Shown here: positions 39,697-49,400 of the stretch, one piece after another | Layout: the number at the start of each line of letters is the position of its first letter | Numbering within the stretch: position 1 is the stretch's first letter | Source: UBA2882 sp045542735 | GTDB taxonomy: Bacteria; Bacillota; Clostridia; Lachnospirales; Lachnospiraceae | Direction of reading: 5' to 3' | Length of the DNA stretch: 64,000 nucleotides | Assembly: GCA_045542735.1 (NCBI GenBank) | Contig: JAZQLQ010000015.1 | Span: forward strand, 159,794-223,793 | Made by a program: the position numbers and the translations under genes | The notes under the pieces: model-generated | Told to the model about the DNA's origin: nothing | What the model saw: the letters and a program-made list of their open reading frames with translations, nothing else | Database searches by the model: none

Positions 39697-40458
39697 TTAT
39701 TTATTCTGCTGATACACCGGATCGGCAGGATAGCCGCCCCAGAGCTTTTGCATACCGCGTTGGATGGCATCCTTGGAGTTTTTCCAGTCAGCATCTTTGT
39801 TGCGATAGTCAAATTTCTCTACCAGCCATGCCACATCCTCGCCTACTCGCTTCATATTTTCCTGCATTAACTCAAAGAGCAGGGGGAAAAGTTCGTCCTT
39901 TTGCTTTTCGTTTAATTGCAGATCCGCAGCGGCACAGAGGTCTCCGAAATGGTGGAGACAGAGGCCTTTGCTTTTCTTTAGCATTTCTGTCATTTCTCCA
40001 TCTTTTTTATACATAAAGAAAAAGGTGTCCAAATATCTTTGATAAGTAGTCTCAAAGCTCTTACAGATATAACAAGATTTTTCCTGTTCTTTTACCCAGG
40101 CTGCCATGGAGTTCATAGAGTCGGTACTTTTTTTCATTTTATCCATGAAAGAAGTTTTACTGCGGGAAAACATCTTTACCTGCTTATCCAACTCGTTATT
40201 CATATGCATATAGTGGGTTTTCAAGATCCAGCCGTTACCAAGAGTATTGCCGTAGTCAAACATTTTTTTGAAATGGGCACGGCAGAAGCCGGCTTTATCT
40301 GTCATATCACGCATATCGCTTTCCATGTAGGAAGCAGAGGAGCCAAGTACCAGGTCTAAAAGATCCTGCTCTACATTGCGCTCAATAAAGCAAAAGGGGC
40401 ATTCGTCTGCAGCGTTAAATGCATCGGTTAACGGAATGGTATATAAAGTTTCTTTCAT
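39697..40458 (-). CDS. DUF6062-like cysteine-rich protein
   Basis: 253 residues. It has two similar halves, each with a CxxC and a C-x-x-H-F: CPFCFIE with FCRAHFKKM, and CYICKSFE with LCLHHFGDL. These look like paired zinc sites in a helical protein, the DUF6062 layout. ATG 40458 follows TTGGAGATT; the longer frame to 40575 runs through a promoter and is rejected. The function is unknown. Confidence 0.8.
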   Translation of the reverse strand: MKETLYTIPLTDAFNAADECPFCFIERNVEQDLLDLVLGSSASYMESDMRDMTDKAGFCRAHFKKMFDYGNTLGNGWILKTHYMHMNNELDKQVKMFSRSKTSFMDKMKKSTDSMNSMAAWVKEQEKSCYICKSFETTYQRYLDTFFFMYKKDGEMTEMLKKSKGLCLHHFGDLCAAADLQLNEKQKDELFPLLFELMQENMKRVGEDVAWLVEKFDYRNKDADWKNSKDAIQRGMQKLWGGYPADPVYQQNK

Positions 40459-40489
40459 AAGGAATCTCCAATCTTTGGTTGATAGTTTT

Positions 40490-40518
40490 ATTTTACGGGT
40501 TTGGGTGGAAAAGTACAA
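40490..40518 (-). promoter_or_regulatory. Promoter of the DUF6062-like gene
   Basis: On the minus strand: TTGTAC (plus 40513-40518), 17 bp, TAAAAT (plus 40490-40495), about 30 bases before the start codon. Confidence 0.7.
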
Positions 40519-40568
40519 TACATAAATTATGTTTGTTGTGAAAACGAAAAAGCGTTTACAAAAATACA

Positions 40569-40597
40569 TTGACACATTGATGCGTGTGTGGTATTTT
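40569..40597 (+). promoter_or_regulatory. Promoter of the Rpn-type nuclease gene
   Basis: A perfect TTGACA (40569-40574), 17 bp, TATTTT (40592-40597). It leaves a leader of about 210 bases with several inverted repeats, including ATTTCTTGC/GCAAGAAAT (40646-40654 and 40727-40735). Confidence 0.7.
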
Positions 40598-40770
40598 AAT
40601 GAAAAGCATAAGTTTCTGATTTTCTACAGCACCATCGTGCGTCTGATTTCTTGCCATAAAGGCATCTTGAGATTCATGCTTTTGAATTCACACAGTACAA
40701 TTTGAGAGCAGGGAGGGATGCGTACTGCAAGAAATAAATAATATAAGAGAAAAGTAAAAACGGAGAGAAA

Positions 40771-40820
40771 GTGCACTGAGCAGTGACTGCATATGCAGAG
40801 AAAGAGAGGAAGCAGTGCAC
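40771..40820 (+). promoter_or_regulatory. Inverted repeat across the start codon of the Rpn-type gene
   Basis: GTGCACTG (40771-40778) pairs with CAGTGCAC (40813-40820), which contains the GTG start at 40815. The loop holds a CTGCATATGCAG palindrome and the GAGAGGAAG ribosome binding site. Folding would hide the start codon. Confidence 0.6.
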
Positions 40821-41696
40821 AAAAAGGATAAAGTAGAAAAAATATTGGAGGATTACAATGATGTCTTTGCGGACATCTATAACGTATTGGTATTTGGTAA
40901 AACATATATCAAAGAAAATGGTTTAAAGCCTGGAGCAACAGAATCCATATATAAGGCAGAGAGCGGAGGATTAAATGAACAGAGGAGAGATATACTGAAA
41001 AACTATCAGAATCAAAATTTGGCAATTTGTTCATTAGGTATTGAAAACCAGTCTGATATTGATGATTATATGCCTTTACGGATTATGGGATATGATTTTG
41101 CAACATATCAAGGATATTTAAAAAATAAGAAGGAGCTTTTGCCTACTATTACCATTGTGTTAAATTTTTCGGATAAAAGATGGAATAAGCCTAAGACACT
41201 ACATGGAATGTTAAAACTTCCTGATGAATTGAAACCTTATGTGGCGGATTATGCCATTTCAATTTATGATGTGGCATTTTTGGAAGACGATGTCATAGAC
41301 CGATTTAGCAGTGACTTTAAATTAGTGGCAAAATACTTGAAAAAACGACGGTTGGGAAAGATAGAGGATTTGGCACAGGATAGGCAGGGGATAAAACATG
41401 TAGAAGCAGTAATGGATTTGTTTCGGGTTTTTACCAAAGACGAGAGATATGAAAATTTGTTAACAGGAAAAATAAAATATATGACAGAGAAGGGAGAAGA
41501 TGTAAGTATGTGTATTGTATTGGATACTGTAGAGCAAAGAGGAATAGAAAAGGGAATTTCACAGGGACGTCTTGGTTTATTAAAGAAGTTGGTGATGAAT
41601 GGAAAAATAACCTTGGAAGAAGCTGCAGAGGAAATGGAAGTGACGGCTTCGGAATTACAGGAAATGTTTACGAAATCCAATATTGAATTTGCATAA
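40815..41696 (+). CDS. Rpn-family recombination-promoting nuclease / PD-(D/E)XK transposase-like protein
   Basis: 293 residues from a GTG start with AGAGAGGAAG upstream. The N-terminal part (FADIYNVLVFGKTYI) and LAICSLGIENQSDIDDYMPLRIMGYDFATYQ fit the PD-(D/E)XK core of Rpn/PDDEXK_2 proteins, with the E-x-Q motif in strand 3. The helical C-terminus ends in a short YESGQ-like helical module (EKGISQGRLGLLKKLVMNGKITLEEAAEEMEVT). Such genes are numerous in Lachnospiraceae and some members promote RecA-independent recombination. A second family member begins at 63931. Confidence 0.85.
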   Translation: MHKKDKVEKILEDYNDVFADIYNVLVFGKTYIKENGLKPGATESIYKAESGGLNEQRRDILKNYQNQNLAICSLGIENQSDIDDYMPLRIMGYDFATYQGYLKNKKELLPTITIVLNFSDKRWNKPKTLHGMLKLPDELKPYVADYAISIYDVAFLEDDVIDRFSSDFKLVAKYLKKRRLGKIEDLAQDRQGIKHVEAVMDLFRVFTKDERYENLLTGKIKYMTEKGEDVSMCIVLDTVEQRGIEKGISQGRLGLLKKLVMNGKITLEEAAEEMEVTASELQEMFTKSNIEFA

Positions 41697-41750
41697 AGAA
41701 TAAATATAGCAAACGAATAAACGATAACATATACTGCGATAAACGAATTA

Positions 41751-41778
41751 TTGACAGGGGGGGGGTAAAGGGTATAAT
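41751..41778 (+). promoter_or_regulatory. Consensus promoter with a G9 tract in its spacer
   Basis: TTGACA (41751-41756) and TATAAT (41773-41778) both match consensus perfectly. The 16-bp spacer is nine Gs (41757-41765) followed by TAAAGGG. Slipped-strand gain or loss of a G would change spacer length between about 15 and 17 and so change promoter strength. GGGAGGAA lies further downstream as the ribosome binding site of the lipoprotein gene. Confidence 0.9.
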
Positions 41779-41812
41779 GAAATCGCCTATATAGATATGG
41801 GAGGAATTCATT

Positions 41813-42910
41813 ATGAAGAAAAGAATCGTAGCAACATTACTTACAACTTTATTAACAGCAGCAACGACTACCGGTTGCGGCAACAATTACACCGTAGCAT
41901 TAACTGATACCAACCCTGTGAAGGTAGAACTTGGTACAGAGCTTTCCACAGACGTAAGAGATTACATTACTGTGACAGACGGTGAGACAACCATTGATAA
42001 CGGAGAAGTATTTGAGGATATCAACTTAGATATCAGCAATGTAGATGTAAATACCGTTGGTACTTACACCGTAGTTATCACATACGAAAAGAGCCAGTTG
42101 GTAATCCCGGTTATCGTGGAAGATACCACAGCTCCTACCATTGAAGCAGAGGATGTGGCATTAGCAGAAGGTACAGAAGTAACCGTAGCAGAATATGTCA
42201 AAGTTACCGATGCACAGGAAGTAGAAGTGATGTTCATTCTCGCTGATGGTACAAAGACTGATAAGTTCACTTACGATGGTACGGAAACGGAATTAACCGT
42301 AGTTGCAGAAGATGCGGAAGGTAACGTAGCAGAAAAGGCAATGAAGATTACCTTATTGGATACCACAGCTCCCGTAATCGTAGCAGAAGATGTTACTATC
42401 AAGGTAAATGACGATATCAACCTTATGGAAGGTATCAGCGCAACCGACGATGTGGATGGTGACTTAACAGATAAGGTAACCGTAACAGGAACCGTGGACA
42501 CTACAAAGGAAGGTACTTACACCGTAACTTACAAAGTAGCAGATGCGGCTGGTAACGAAGCAGTAGCAGAAAGAGTAGTAACCGTAGAGAAGAAGGCAAC
42601 CCCTAAGAAGGGTAAGACCACTACTACCACAAGCGGTACAAGCGACAAGGGTGATACCACAACAGGTACAACGGGTGGCACAACTACAGGTGGTAATAGC
42701 GGAACAGTGGCAACACCTACTCCCACCCCTACACCCACACCGACTACTCCCACTACACCCGCTCCGACACCAACTACTCCCACAACTCCGACACCGAGCG
42801 ATCCGCCGATGGTTGATCCAAATCCACCGACAAGCGGAGATATACCTACTGATCCTGGAACATGGGATGATATCTTAATTACTGACTGGGACGATGTTAT
42901 TATTAGATAA
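41813..42910 (+). CDS. Surface lipoprotein with Ig-like domains and a Thr/Pro-rich stalk
   Basis: 365 residues. The signal peptide ends TTTGC, giving a lipidated Cys22. Three Ig-like units follow, each linked by D-T-T-A-P-x-I (DTTAPTI, DTTAPVI), in the style of DUF5011/HYR surface domains; VDGDLTDKVTVTG and KEGTYTVTYKVADAAGNEA are typical strands. The C-terminal 110 residues are a low-complexity Thr, Pro, Gly tract (PTPTPTPTPTT and similar) ending in an acidic WDD-rich tail. It lies outside the membrane, probably as an adhesin or a scaffold. The gene uses frequent GTA/GCA codons and stands behind the G9 promoter, so its expression may be phase-variable. Confidence 0.85.
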   Translation: MKKRIVATLLTTLLTAATTTGCGNNYTVALTDTNPVKVELGTELSTDVRDYITVTDGETTIDNGEVFEDINLDISNVDVNTVGTYTVVITYEKSQLVIPVIVEDTTAPTIEAEDVALAEGTEVTVAEYVKVTDAQEVEVMFILADGTKTDKFTYDGTETELTVVAEDAEGNVAEKAMKITLLDTTAPVIVAEDVTIKVNDDINLMEGISATDDVDGDLTDKVTVTGTVDTTKEGTYTVTYKVADAAGNEAVAERVVTVEKKATPKKGKTTTTTSGTSDKGDTTTGTTGGTTTGGNSGTVATPTPTPTPTPTTPTTPAPTPTTPTTPTPSDPPMVDPNPPTSGDIPTDPGTWDDILITDWDDVIIR

Positions 42911-42919
42911 TGACAATTT

Positions 42920-42948
42920 AAAGGACTTGCAAAACGCAAGTCCTTTTA
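42920..42948 (+). terminator. Intrinsic terminator of the lipoprotein gene
   Basis: AAAGGACTTGC (42920-42930) pairs with GCAAGTCCTTT (42936-42946) across a five-base loop, then TT. Confidence 0.92.
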
Positions 42949-43130
42949 CTATGTCCGCTTGACAAGAATACTTGACTGTCTTTTTTTATACACAAAAAGT
43001 GCTCTATTTGATACAAAAACACTTGATTTTCCCATGTATTATGTGGAAAATGTTAGATAGGATATGAAAATAACATTGAAATTTGTAAGGTTAAATTAGT
43101 GAAGATTAAAAATTAAGAAGGGAGACAACA

Positions 43131-46100
43131 ATGTCTCTGCAATTTTATATCGGCGCCTCCGGCGCCGGCAAGAGTACAACCGTATACAGTGATATCTTAA
43201 GGCGGGCAAAGGATGAACCGGATACCCGCTTTTTTATCGTGGTACCGGACCAGTTTACCATGCAGACCCAAAGGGTGCTTTGTGAGATGTCAGAGACGGG
43301 CGGCATTATGAATATCGAGGTACAGAGCTTTGGTAGGCTTGCACACCGTATTTTTGAGGAGCTTGGCTATGAAAGTCTGCCCAGACTGGATGACACCGGT
43401 AAAAACTTGATTTTGCGTAAGGTGGCAAAGGAACATGAAAAAGAATTGACGGTGATTGGAGCCAATCTGCGCCGTACCGGCTATATTGCACAGGTAAAAT
43501 CCATGATCTCGGAGTTTGCCCAGTATGGCATTGCACCGGAGCAACTTTCCGAACTGCTTGCCATCAGTGAAAATAAAGGAAATTTAAAGGCTAAGTTGGC
43601 AGATTTACAGGTGCTTTACAAAGGCTATCATGACTACATCAGCGGACATTTTATCACCACAGAGGAAAATATTGATTTGTTGGTACGAAGTGTCAGCAAG
43701 TCGGAGCTATTGCGTGACAGCGTTGTAGTTTTTGACGGATTTACCGGTTTTACACCTATCCAAGATCAGTTGTTGAAGGAATTGATGATTTATACCAAGC
43801 AGGTCATTGTGACTTTGCTGGGAGATATCAAGGCGGATTTGGCAGGAGAAGTCAAGGCACAGAATTTGTTTTATCTGACAGCAAAGGCATATCATAAGCT
43901 GGAGCGTCTGGCAGAGGAGCATGGAATCCAACGGGATGAAGATGTGGTATTAATAGGAAAGCCTGTAGGCAGATACAGAGAGAATGAGGTACTTGCACAC
44001 TTGGAGCAGAATCTGTTCCGCAACGGCCGTTATGAGGCAATGTCTGTGAAAGATGATGCATCCTCGGCAGAGGAAAAAGTGCAGTTGGTTAGTTGTAAGG
44101 ACCCCAAGGCGGAAACGGAATGGGTGTGCCTTTCCATCCGTAAATTAATCCGTGAGAAGAGTCTTTGTTATCGTGATTTCGCGGTGATTACCGGCGACCT
44201 GCCTTCCTATGGATATTTGTTGAAGGAAAGCTTTGCGGAGCATGGGATTCCTCTTTTTTTGGATCAGAATGTCAGTCTGTTATTCCACCCTTTTATGGTG
44301 TTTTTAAACGGCTTGTTCCGTGTACCGTTGTCAGACTATTCCTATGACAGTGTTATGACACTTTTGCGCGGCGGTTATCTGGATGTGACCGATGAGGAAG
44401 TCGATATATTTGAACGTTATATTTTAAAATATGGTATCCGCGGTGCTAAACGGTACGGCAGGGCATTTGTCCGCAGGGATACGCAACTGGAACTTATTAA
44501 CCGCATCAGGGAAAAACTGGTGGATGTTATAAAGCCTCTGACTAGCTGCAAACAAGATGCAAGATCCATAACTGCAGCTTTATATGGGATTTGTGTGGCA
44601 ATTGGTGCGGAGAACTGTTTAAAGGCGCAGGCAGAGACGTTTGCATCAGAAGGCAGGGATGCCAAGGCAAAAGAGTATCAACAGGTCTATGGGGCTGTTT
44701 GCGGCCTTCTGGATCAAATCCATGCGCTGCTGGACGAGCCTATGGAGTTGGACGAGTATGCAGAGATACTAAAAGCGGGATTTGCAGAGCTGAAGGTGGG
44801 AAGTTTACCCCAGAGTGTGGATCAGGTGGTAGCCGGAGACTTGGAGAGAACCCGTTTAAAACCGGTAAAGGTATTATTTATTATCGGAGCCAATGACGGC
44901 ATCATACCCGGAGGCAACGGAAGCGGTGGTCTGTTATCCGATATGGAACGCGGATTTCTTTTGGAGGCAGGAGTGGAGCTGGCGCCCACACCCCGTCAGA
45001 AGGGATTTGAAGAGCGAATTTATCTGTACATGAATATGACACAGCCGTCGGAAATGTTGTGCGTGTCCTATGCGCAAATGAACGGAAAAGGAGAAACACT
45101 TCGACCTTCTTATTTGGTAGGAGCAGTAGAGAAATTGTATAGTGACGCGAGTGTCAGAATCGTAGAAGACAGGGCTATGATGCAAATGGTGGAAAGCCGC
45201 GAAAGTGGGCTGAAACTACTTGCTATATTGCTTCGCGAATATGCATCAGGCTTGCTTACAAGGGATAAAGAACGCGAGGAATTGTTTATTAGGCTCGCCA
45301 AGGCATATGTGACGGAACCGGAGTTTGCAGATTTAATGTCGGCGGCATTTTATGAATATAGTCCCGGACAATTGTCTGAGGATATCAGCAAACGGTTATT
45401 TGGCGAGATTTTGCATACCAGCGTCAGCCGTTTGGAGCAGTTTTCGGCCTGTGCTTATGCCCATTTCTTAAAATATGGACTGAAGCTTTCGGAGGAAGAA
45501 AGCTATACCTTCGAAGCGGTGGACTTGGGTAATTTGTTCCATGAGACTTTATATCGTTTCGGTAAACACATGACCGAGGGAGAGTATACCTGGGTGAACT
45601 GTCCCAAGGAGGAAGCTGACGCTTTTATTGATAAGACGGTGGATGAGTTTGCCGCAGAATACGGCGATACGGTATTGTATGACACAGCTCGGAATGAAGC
45701 AGTGAAGGAACGGGCAAAGCATATTTTAAAGACCACGGTAGAGCATCTTTCCTTCCAGTTAAAGCGCGGCTTGTTTGAGCCTACCTGTTATGAAATGCCC
45801 TTTTTTACCAAGGGAGGCGTAGAACTATACGGTAAGGTGGATCGTGTGGATGTGGCAAAACAGGATGACAAGGTATATGTGAAGGTTATGGACTATAAGT
45901 CGGGCAATCACAAGTTTGATCCGGCGAGACTGTTTTATGGTCTGGATTTACAGCTGGCTGTTTACATGAACGCGGCAGTAGAAAGAGAAGAAAAGGTTAA
46001 TCCGGGCAAAGAAGTGATACCTTCGGCATTATTTTACTATCAGATTGATGACCCGGTTTTGGAAGGAACCACGGATGAGAGTGAAGAAGCCCGTATGGAA

Positions 46101-46490
46101 AAACTGCGGGAGAAATTGAAGGTAGCGGGTGTGATTCGCGAAGAGGACACGGTACTGGAACTTTTGGATGCAACTAGGGAAGAAAATTCGCTGGTGATTC
46201 CTGTGAAGCGCAAGAAAAACGGAGAACTGTCATCTACGTCTCAGACAGAGCCTGCAGAGCGCTTTGATCTTATTGGTAAATTTGCTACCAAAAAGGTGGA
46301 GGAAATCGGAGCGGAGATTAAAGCCGGTCATATCGATGTGAAGCCCACAGTGGACGGTACAAAGTCAGCTTGTGACTACTGTGCATATAAGAGCGTATGC
46401 GGTTATGAAAAGCGTATTCCCGGATACGAAGAAAGAAAGATTGTTATGGACGCTGAAGAGGCGTTTGAGGCGATGAAGGAGGAAACCTGA
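43131..46490 (+). CDS. addB: ATP-dependent helicase/nuclease subunit B
   Basis: 1119 residues. AddB is the inactive-helicase and nuclease partner in AddAB, which processes double-strand breaks for RecA and recognises Chi-like sites. FYIGASGAGKST is the P-loop. The RecB-type nuclease motif is D921-Y-K923 (VMDYKSG), with LQLAVYMNA after it. The iron-sulfur cluster cysteines are C774 (FSACAYAHFLKYG) and C1081, C1084 and C1090 (CDYCAYKSVC), complete. AAGGGAG precedes ATG 43131. It overlaps addA by one base. Confidence 0.97.
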   Translation: MSLQFYIGASGAGKSTTVYSDILRRAKDEPDTRFFIVVPDQFTMQTQRVLCEMSETGGIMNIEVQSFGRLAHRIFEELGYESLPRLDDTGKNLILRKVAKEHEKELTVIGANLRRTGYIAQVKSMISEFAQYGIAPEQLSELLAISENKGNLKAKLADLQVLYKGYHDYISGHFITTEENIDLLVRSVSKSELLRDSVVVFDGFTGFTPIQDQLLKELMIYTKQVIVTLLGDIKADLAGEVKAQNLFYLTAKAYHKLERLAEEHGIQRDEDVVLIGKPVGRYRENEVLAHLEQNLFRNGRYEAMSVKDDASSAEEKVQLVSCKDPKAETEWVCLSIRKLIREKSLCYRDFAVITGDLPSYGYLLKESFAEHGIPLFLDQNVSLLFHPFMVFLNGLFRVPLSDYSYDSVMTLLRGGYLDVTDEEVDIFERYILKYGIRGAKRYGRAFVRRDTQLELINRIREKLVDVIKPLTSCKQDARSITAALYGICVAIGAENCLKAQAETFASEGRDAKAKEYQQVYGAVCGLLDQIHALLDEPMELDEYAEILKAGFAELKVGSLPQSVDQVVAGDLERTRLKPVKVLFIIGANDGIIPGGNGSGGLLSDMERGFLLEAGVELAPTPRQKGFEERIYLYMNMTQPSEMLCVSYAQMNGKGETLRPSYLVGAVEKLYSDASVRIVEDRAMMQMVESRESGLKLLAILLREYASGLLTRDKEREELFIRLAKAYVTEPEFADLMSAAFYEYSPGQLSEDISKRLFGEILHTSVSRLEQFSACAYAHFLKYGLKLSEEESYTFEAVDLGNLFHETLYRFGKHMTEGEYTWVNCPKEEADAFIDKTVDEFAAEYGDTVLYDTARNEAVKERAKHILKTTVEHLSFQLKRGLFEPTCYEMPFFTKGGVELYGKVDRVDVAKQDDKVYVKVMDYKSGNHKFDPARLFYGLDLQLAVYMNAAVEREEKVNPGKEVIPSALFYYQIDDPVLEGTTDESEEARMEKLREKLKVAGVIREEDTVLELLDATREENSLVIPVKRKKNGELSSTSQTEPAERFDLIGKFATKKVEEIGAEIKAGHIDVKPTVDGTKSACDYCAYKSVCGYEKRIPGYEERKIVMDAEEAFEAMKEET

Positions 46491-49400
46491 TGGCAATGAC
46501 ATTTACACCGGACCAGCAAAAGGTTATTGATATCCGTGATTGTAATGTGCTGGTATCGGCAGCAGCCGGTTCCGGTAAGACAGCCGTGCTGGTAGAGCGT
46601 ATCTTGGGTCTGATTTCCGATTCTGAGCATCCGGTTGATATTGACAAATTGTTGGTGGTGACTTTTACAAATGCGGCGGCAGCTGAGATGCGTGAGCGTA
46701 TCCATAGTGCGATTTTGGCCCGTCTGGAAGCAGAGCCGGATAATGCTAACTTGCAGAGGCAAGCAGTACTGGTACATCATGCCCAGATTACGACCATTGA
46801 CAGTTTTTGCCGGTTTATTTTAAAAAATCATTTTCAGGAAATAGATTTGGATCCCGGTTTTACCATTGGTGATCCCGGCAAAATAAAGTTGATGGAAAAA
46901 GAAACCATTGCAAAAGTGATGGAAGAAGCCTATGCCGGAGCTAAGTGGTATGAAGGCTTTTATAACGATTTTATTGATATGACGGATGTCTATGCCACAA
47001 AAGGACGGGACCGGGCAGTGGAAGACATGGTCATGCGTTTGTATCGTTTTGTGATGAGCCTGCCATTCCCTGAAAAGTGGCTTATGCATACACTTGAGGA
47101 TTATCAGTTTGAGACTATGGAGGAGTTTCTCAATAGTAGCTATATCCAAAGTATTGTGACACTGGTGTCAAATAAACTGAAGAGAATTGTAGCGCAATAC
47201 GATACATTGGTTTTTATGGCATCTGAAGCCGGTGGCCCGGATAAATATGTCCCTTTATTAGAGCGGGAGCGTGCAATAATTCACGAGGCTGTCAAGGCAA
47301 CAGATTATGCACAGTTAAAGGATGCTGTATCCGGCATTACCTTTGACCGATTGCCTACTATACGCAAAGATGAAGCTTGTGATGAAGATAAAAAAGAAGC
47401 AGTTAAGCAAGGGCGGGAGCGCATTAAAAAGCGGATGGCGGCATTAAAAGAAAATTATTTTTTTGAAAGCCTTTCCGATATGAAAGAGGACATTCTGATT
47501 GCCGGTAAGGTGGTTAAACCCCTGGTGTATCTGACATTGGCATTGATGAAGCAGTTTGCGGCAGATAAGGCCAAAGAAAATGTTATTGACTTTTCGGATA
47601 TGGAGCATTTTGCATTAAAGATTTTGGTAGATGAGGATGGGAATCCTACGGATACTGCCAGATTGTATCAGGAGCATTATGCCCAAGTGATGATTGATGA
47701 ATATCAGGATAGTAACGAGGTACAGGAACTGTTGCTTACCGTCGTGTCCAAGGATGGATGGGAAAAGCCTAATCGATTTATGGTTGGCGATATGAAGCAA
47801 AGTATCTATAAGTTCCGTATGGCTCGTCCTGAATTGTTTTTAGAGAAATACCACAAATACCAATTGGCAGGCCGCAGAGAGACACGCATTGACTTAAAGC
47901 AGAATTTCCGTAGCCGCAAGGAAGTGATTGATGCGGTTAATCATGTGTTTTATCCCTTGATGGGTGAAGCGGTAGGCGGTATTCAATATGATGAAGATGC
48001 GGCACTCTATGTAGGGGCGACCTATCCGGAGGCTCCCCAAAGGGAAGATGGTCTGTCTGCAGCACAGACAGAGTTGTTGATTTATGAATATAAGGATGAA
48101 AATGGCGAAGCCTCTATATTATCCAAGACCGAAGGTGAAGCGGCAATGATTGCCTCCCGCATCAAAGAACTGATGGAAAACGGATTGGTAACGGATAAAG
48201 CAACAGGTGCACTCCGTCCCGTGACATATAGTGATATTGTAATCCTGGTGCGTTCCACAACCGGACTTATGGAGCAGATACAGGAGACCTTCAAACAAGA
48301 GGGGATTCCGGTCAGTGTACCCAGCCGGACCGGTTATTTCTCGGCAACGGAAGTACAGACTTTGCTGAAACTTTTAAGTGTCCTGGAAAATCCCGGAAAT
48401 GATATTCCTTTGGCAACGGTATTGAAATCGCCCATGTATGGATTTACCGATGAGGAGTTGGCAGAGATTTCGCTCATTGCCACGGAGGGAGAAGAGAAAG
48501 AAAGTCTGTATCAGAAACTGTGTCTGTGTGAGAATGCTAAGGTAAAACAGTTCCTTACAGAGTTAAAAGATTACCGCAAAGCTATGAAGACAGAGACGGT
48601 GCATGATCTGTTGTATCAGATAATCCGTAAGCACCGTTATCTGGATTATGTGACAGCTCTCCCCGGTGGAGCGGTACGTCGGGCCAATGTAGAGATGCTC
48701 CTTGAGAAAGCGGTAGAGTATGAAATGCTGCAAATGCATGGTGTGTTTGGCTTTTTACAGTATATGAAGCAGTTGGAAAAGTATGAAGTAGATTATGGGG
48801 AAGGCAGTGGTGACAGCGTGGATTGCGTGACGCTTATGACCATTCACAAGAGTAAAGGCTTGGAGTTTCCCATATGCTTTGTGGCAGGTTTATCCAAACG
48901 TTTTAATAAACGGGATTTGAGTGGTTCCATGCTATTGCATACGGATTTGGGTGTGGGTATGGAATATCGCAATCCGGAGACCCGCGTGCGCCGCAAAACC
49001 ATCAAGCAAATTATGGTGGCAGAGCAGTTGAAGAATGAGGAAATGGGAGAAGAACTGCGTGTTTTATATGTAGCCCTCACCCGTGCAAAGGAAAAGTTGA
49101 TTTTGACCGGAGCTGTTGACCGCATGGATAAAGCATTAGCAGAATGTGGCAGTTTGTATGGCGGCGATAAAGTGGACCCGGAATTGATTCTGGATAGCAA
49201 TCAGTACTTAAAGCTACTGTTACATGCATACAGTCTATATCAAGAGACTCCGGAAAAAATACCGCAGATTATATTGTATCATGAGGATGATTTAGTCACG
49301 GAACAGGCAGTACAGCAATTTGACCGGAGGCTTGCAAAGGAATCACTTTGTTATTATTTAAAGCAGGAAGCAGATGCATCAGGGCAGGAGTTTGAAGCTA

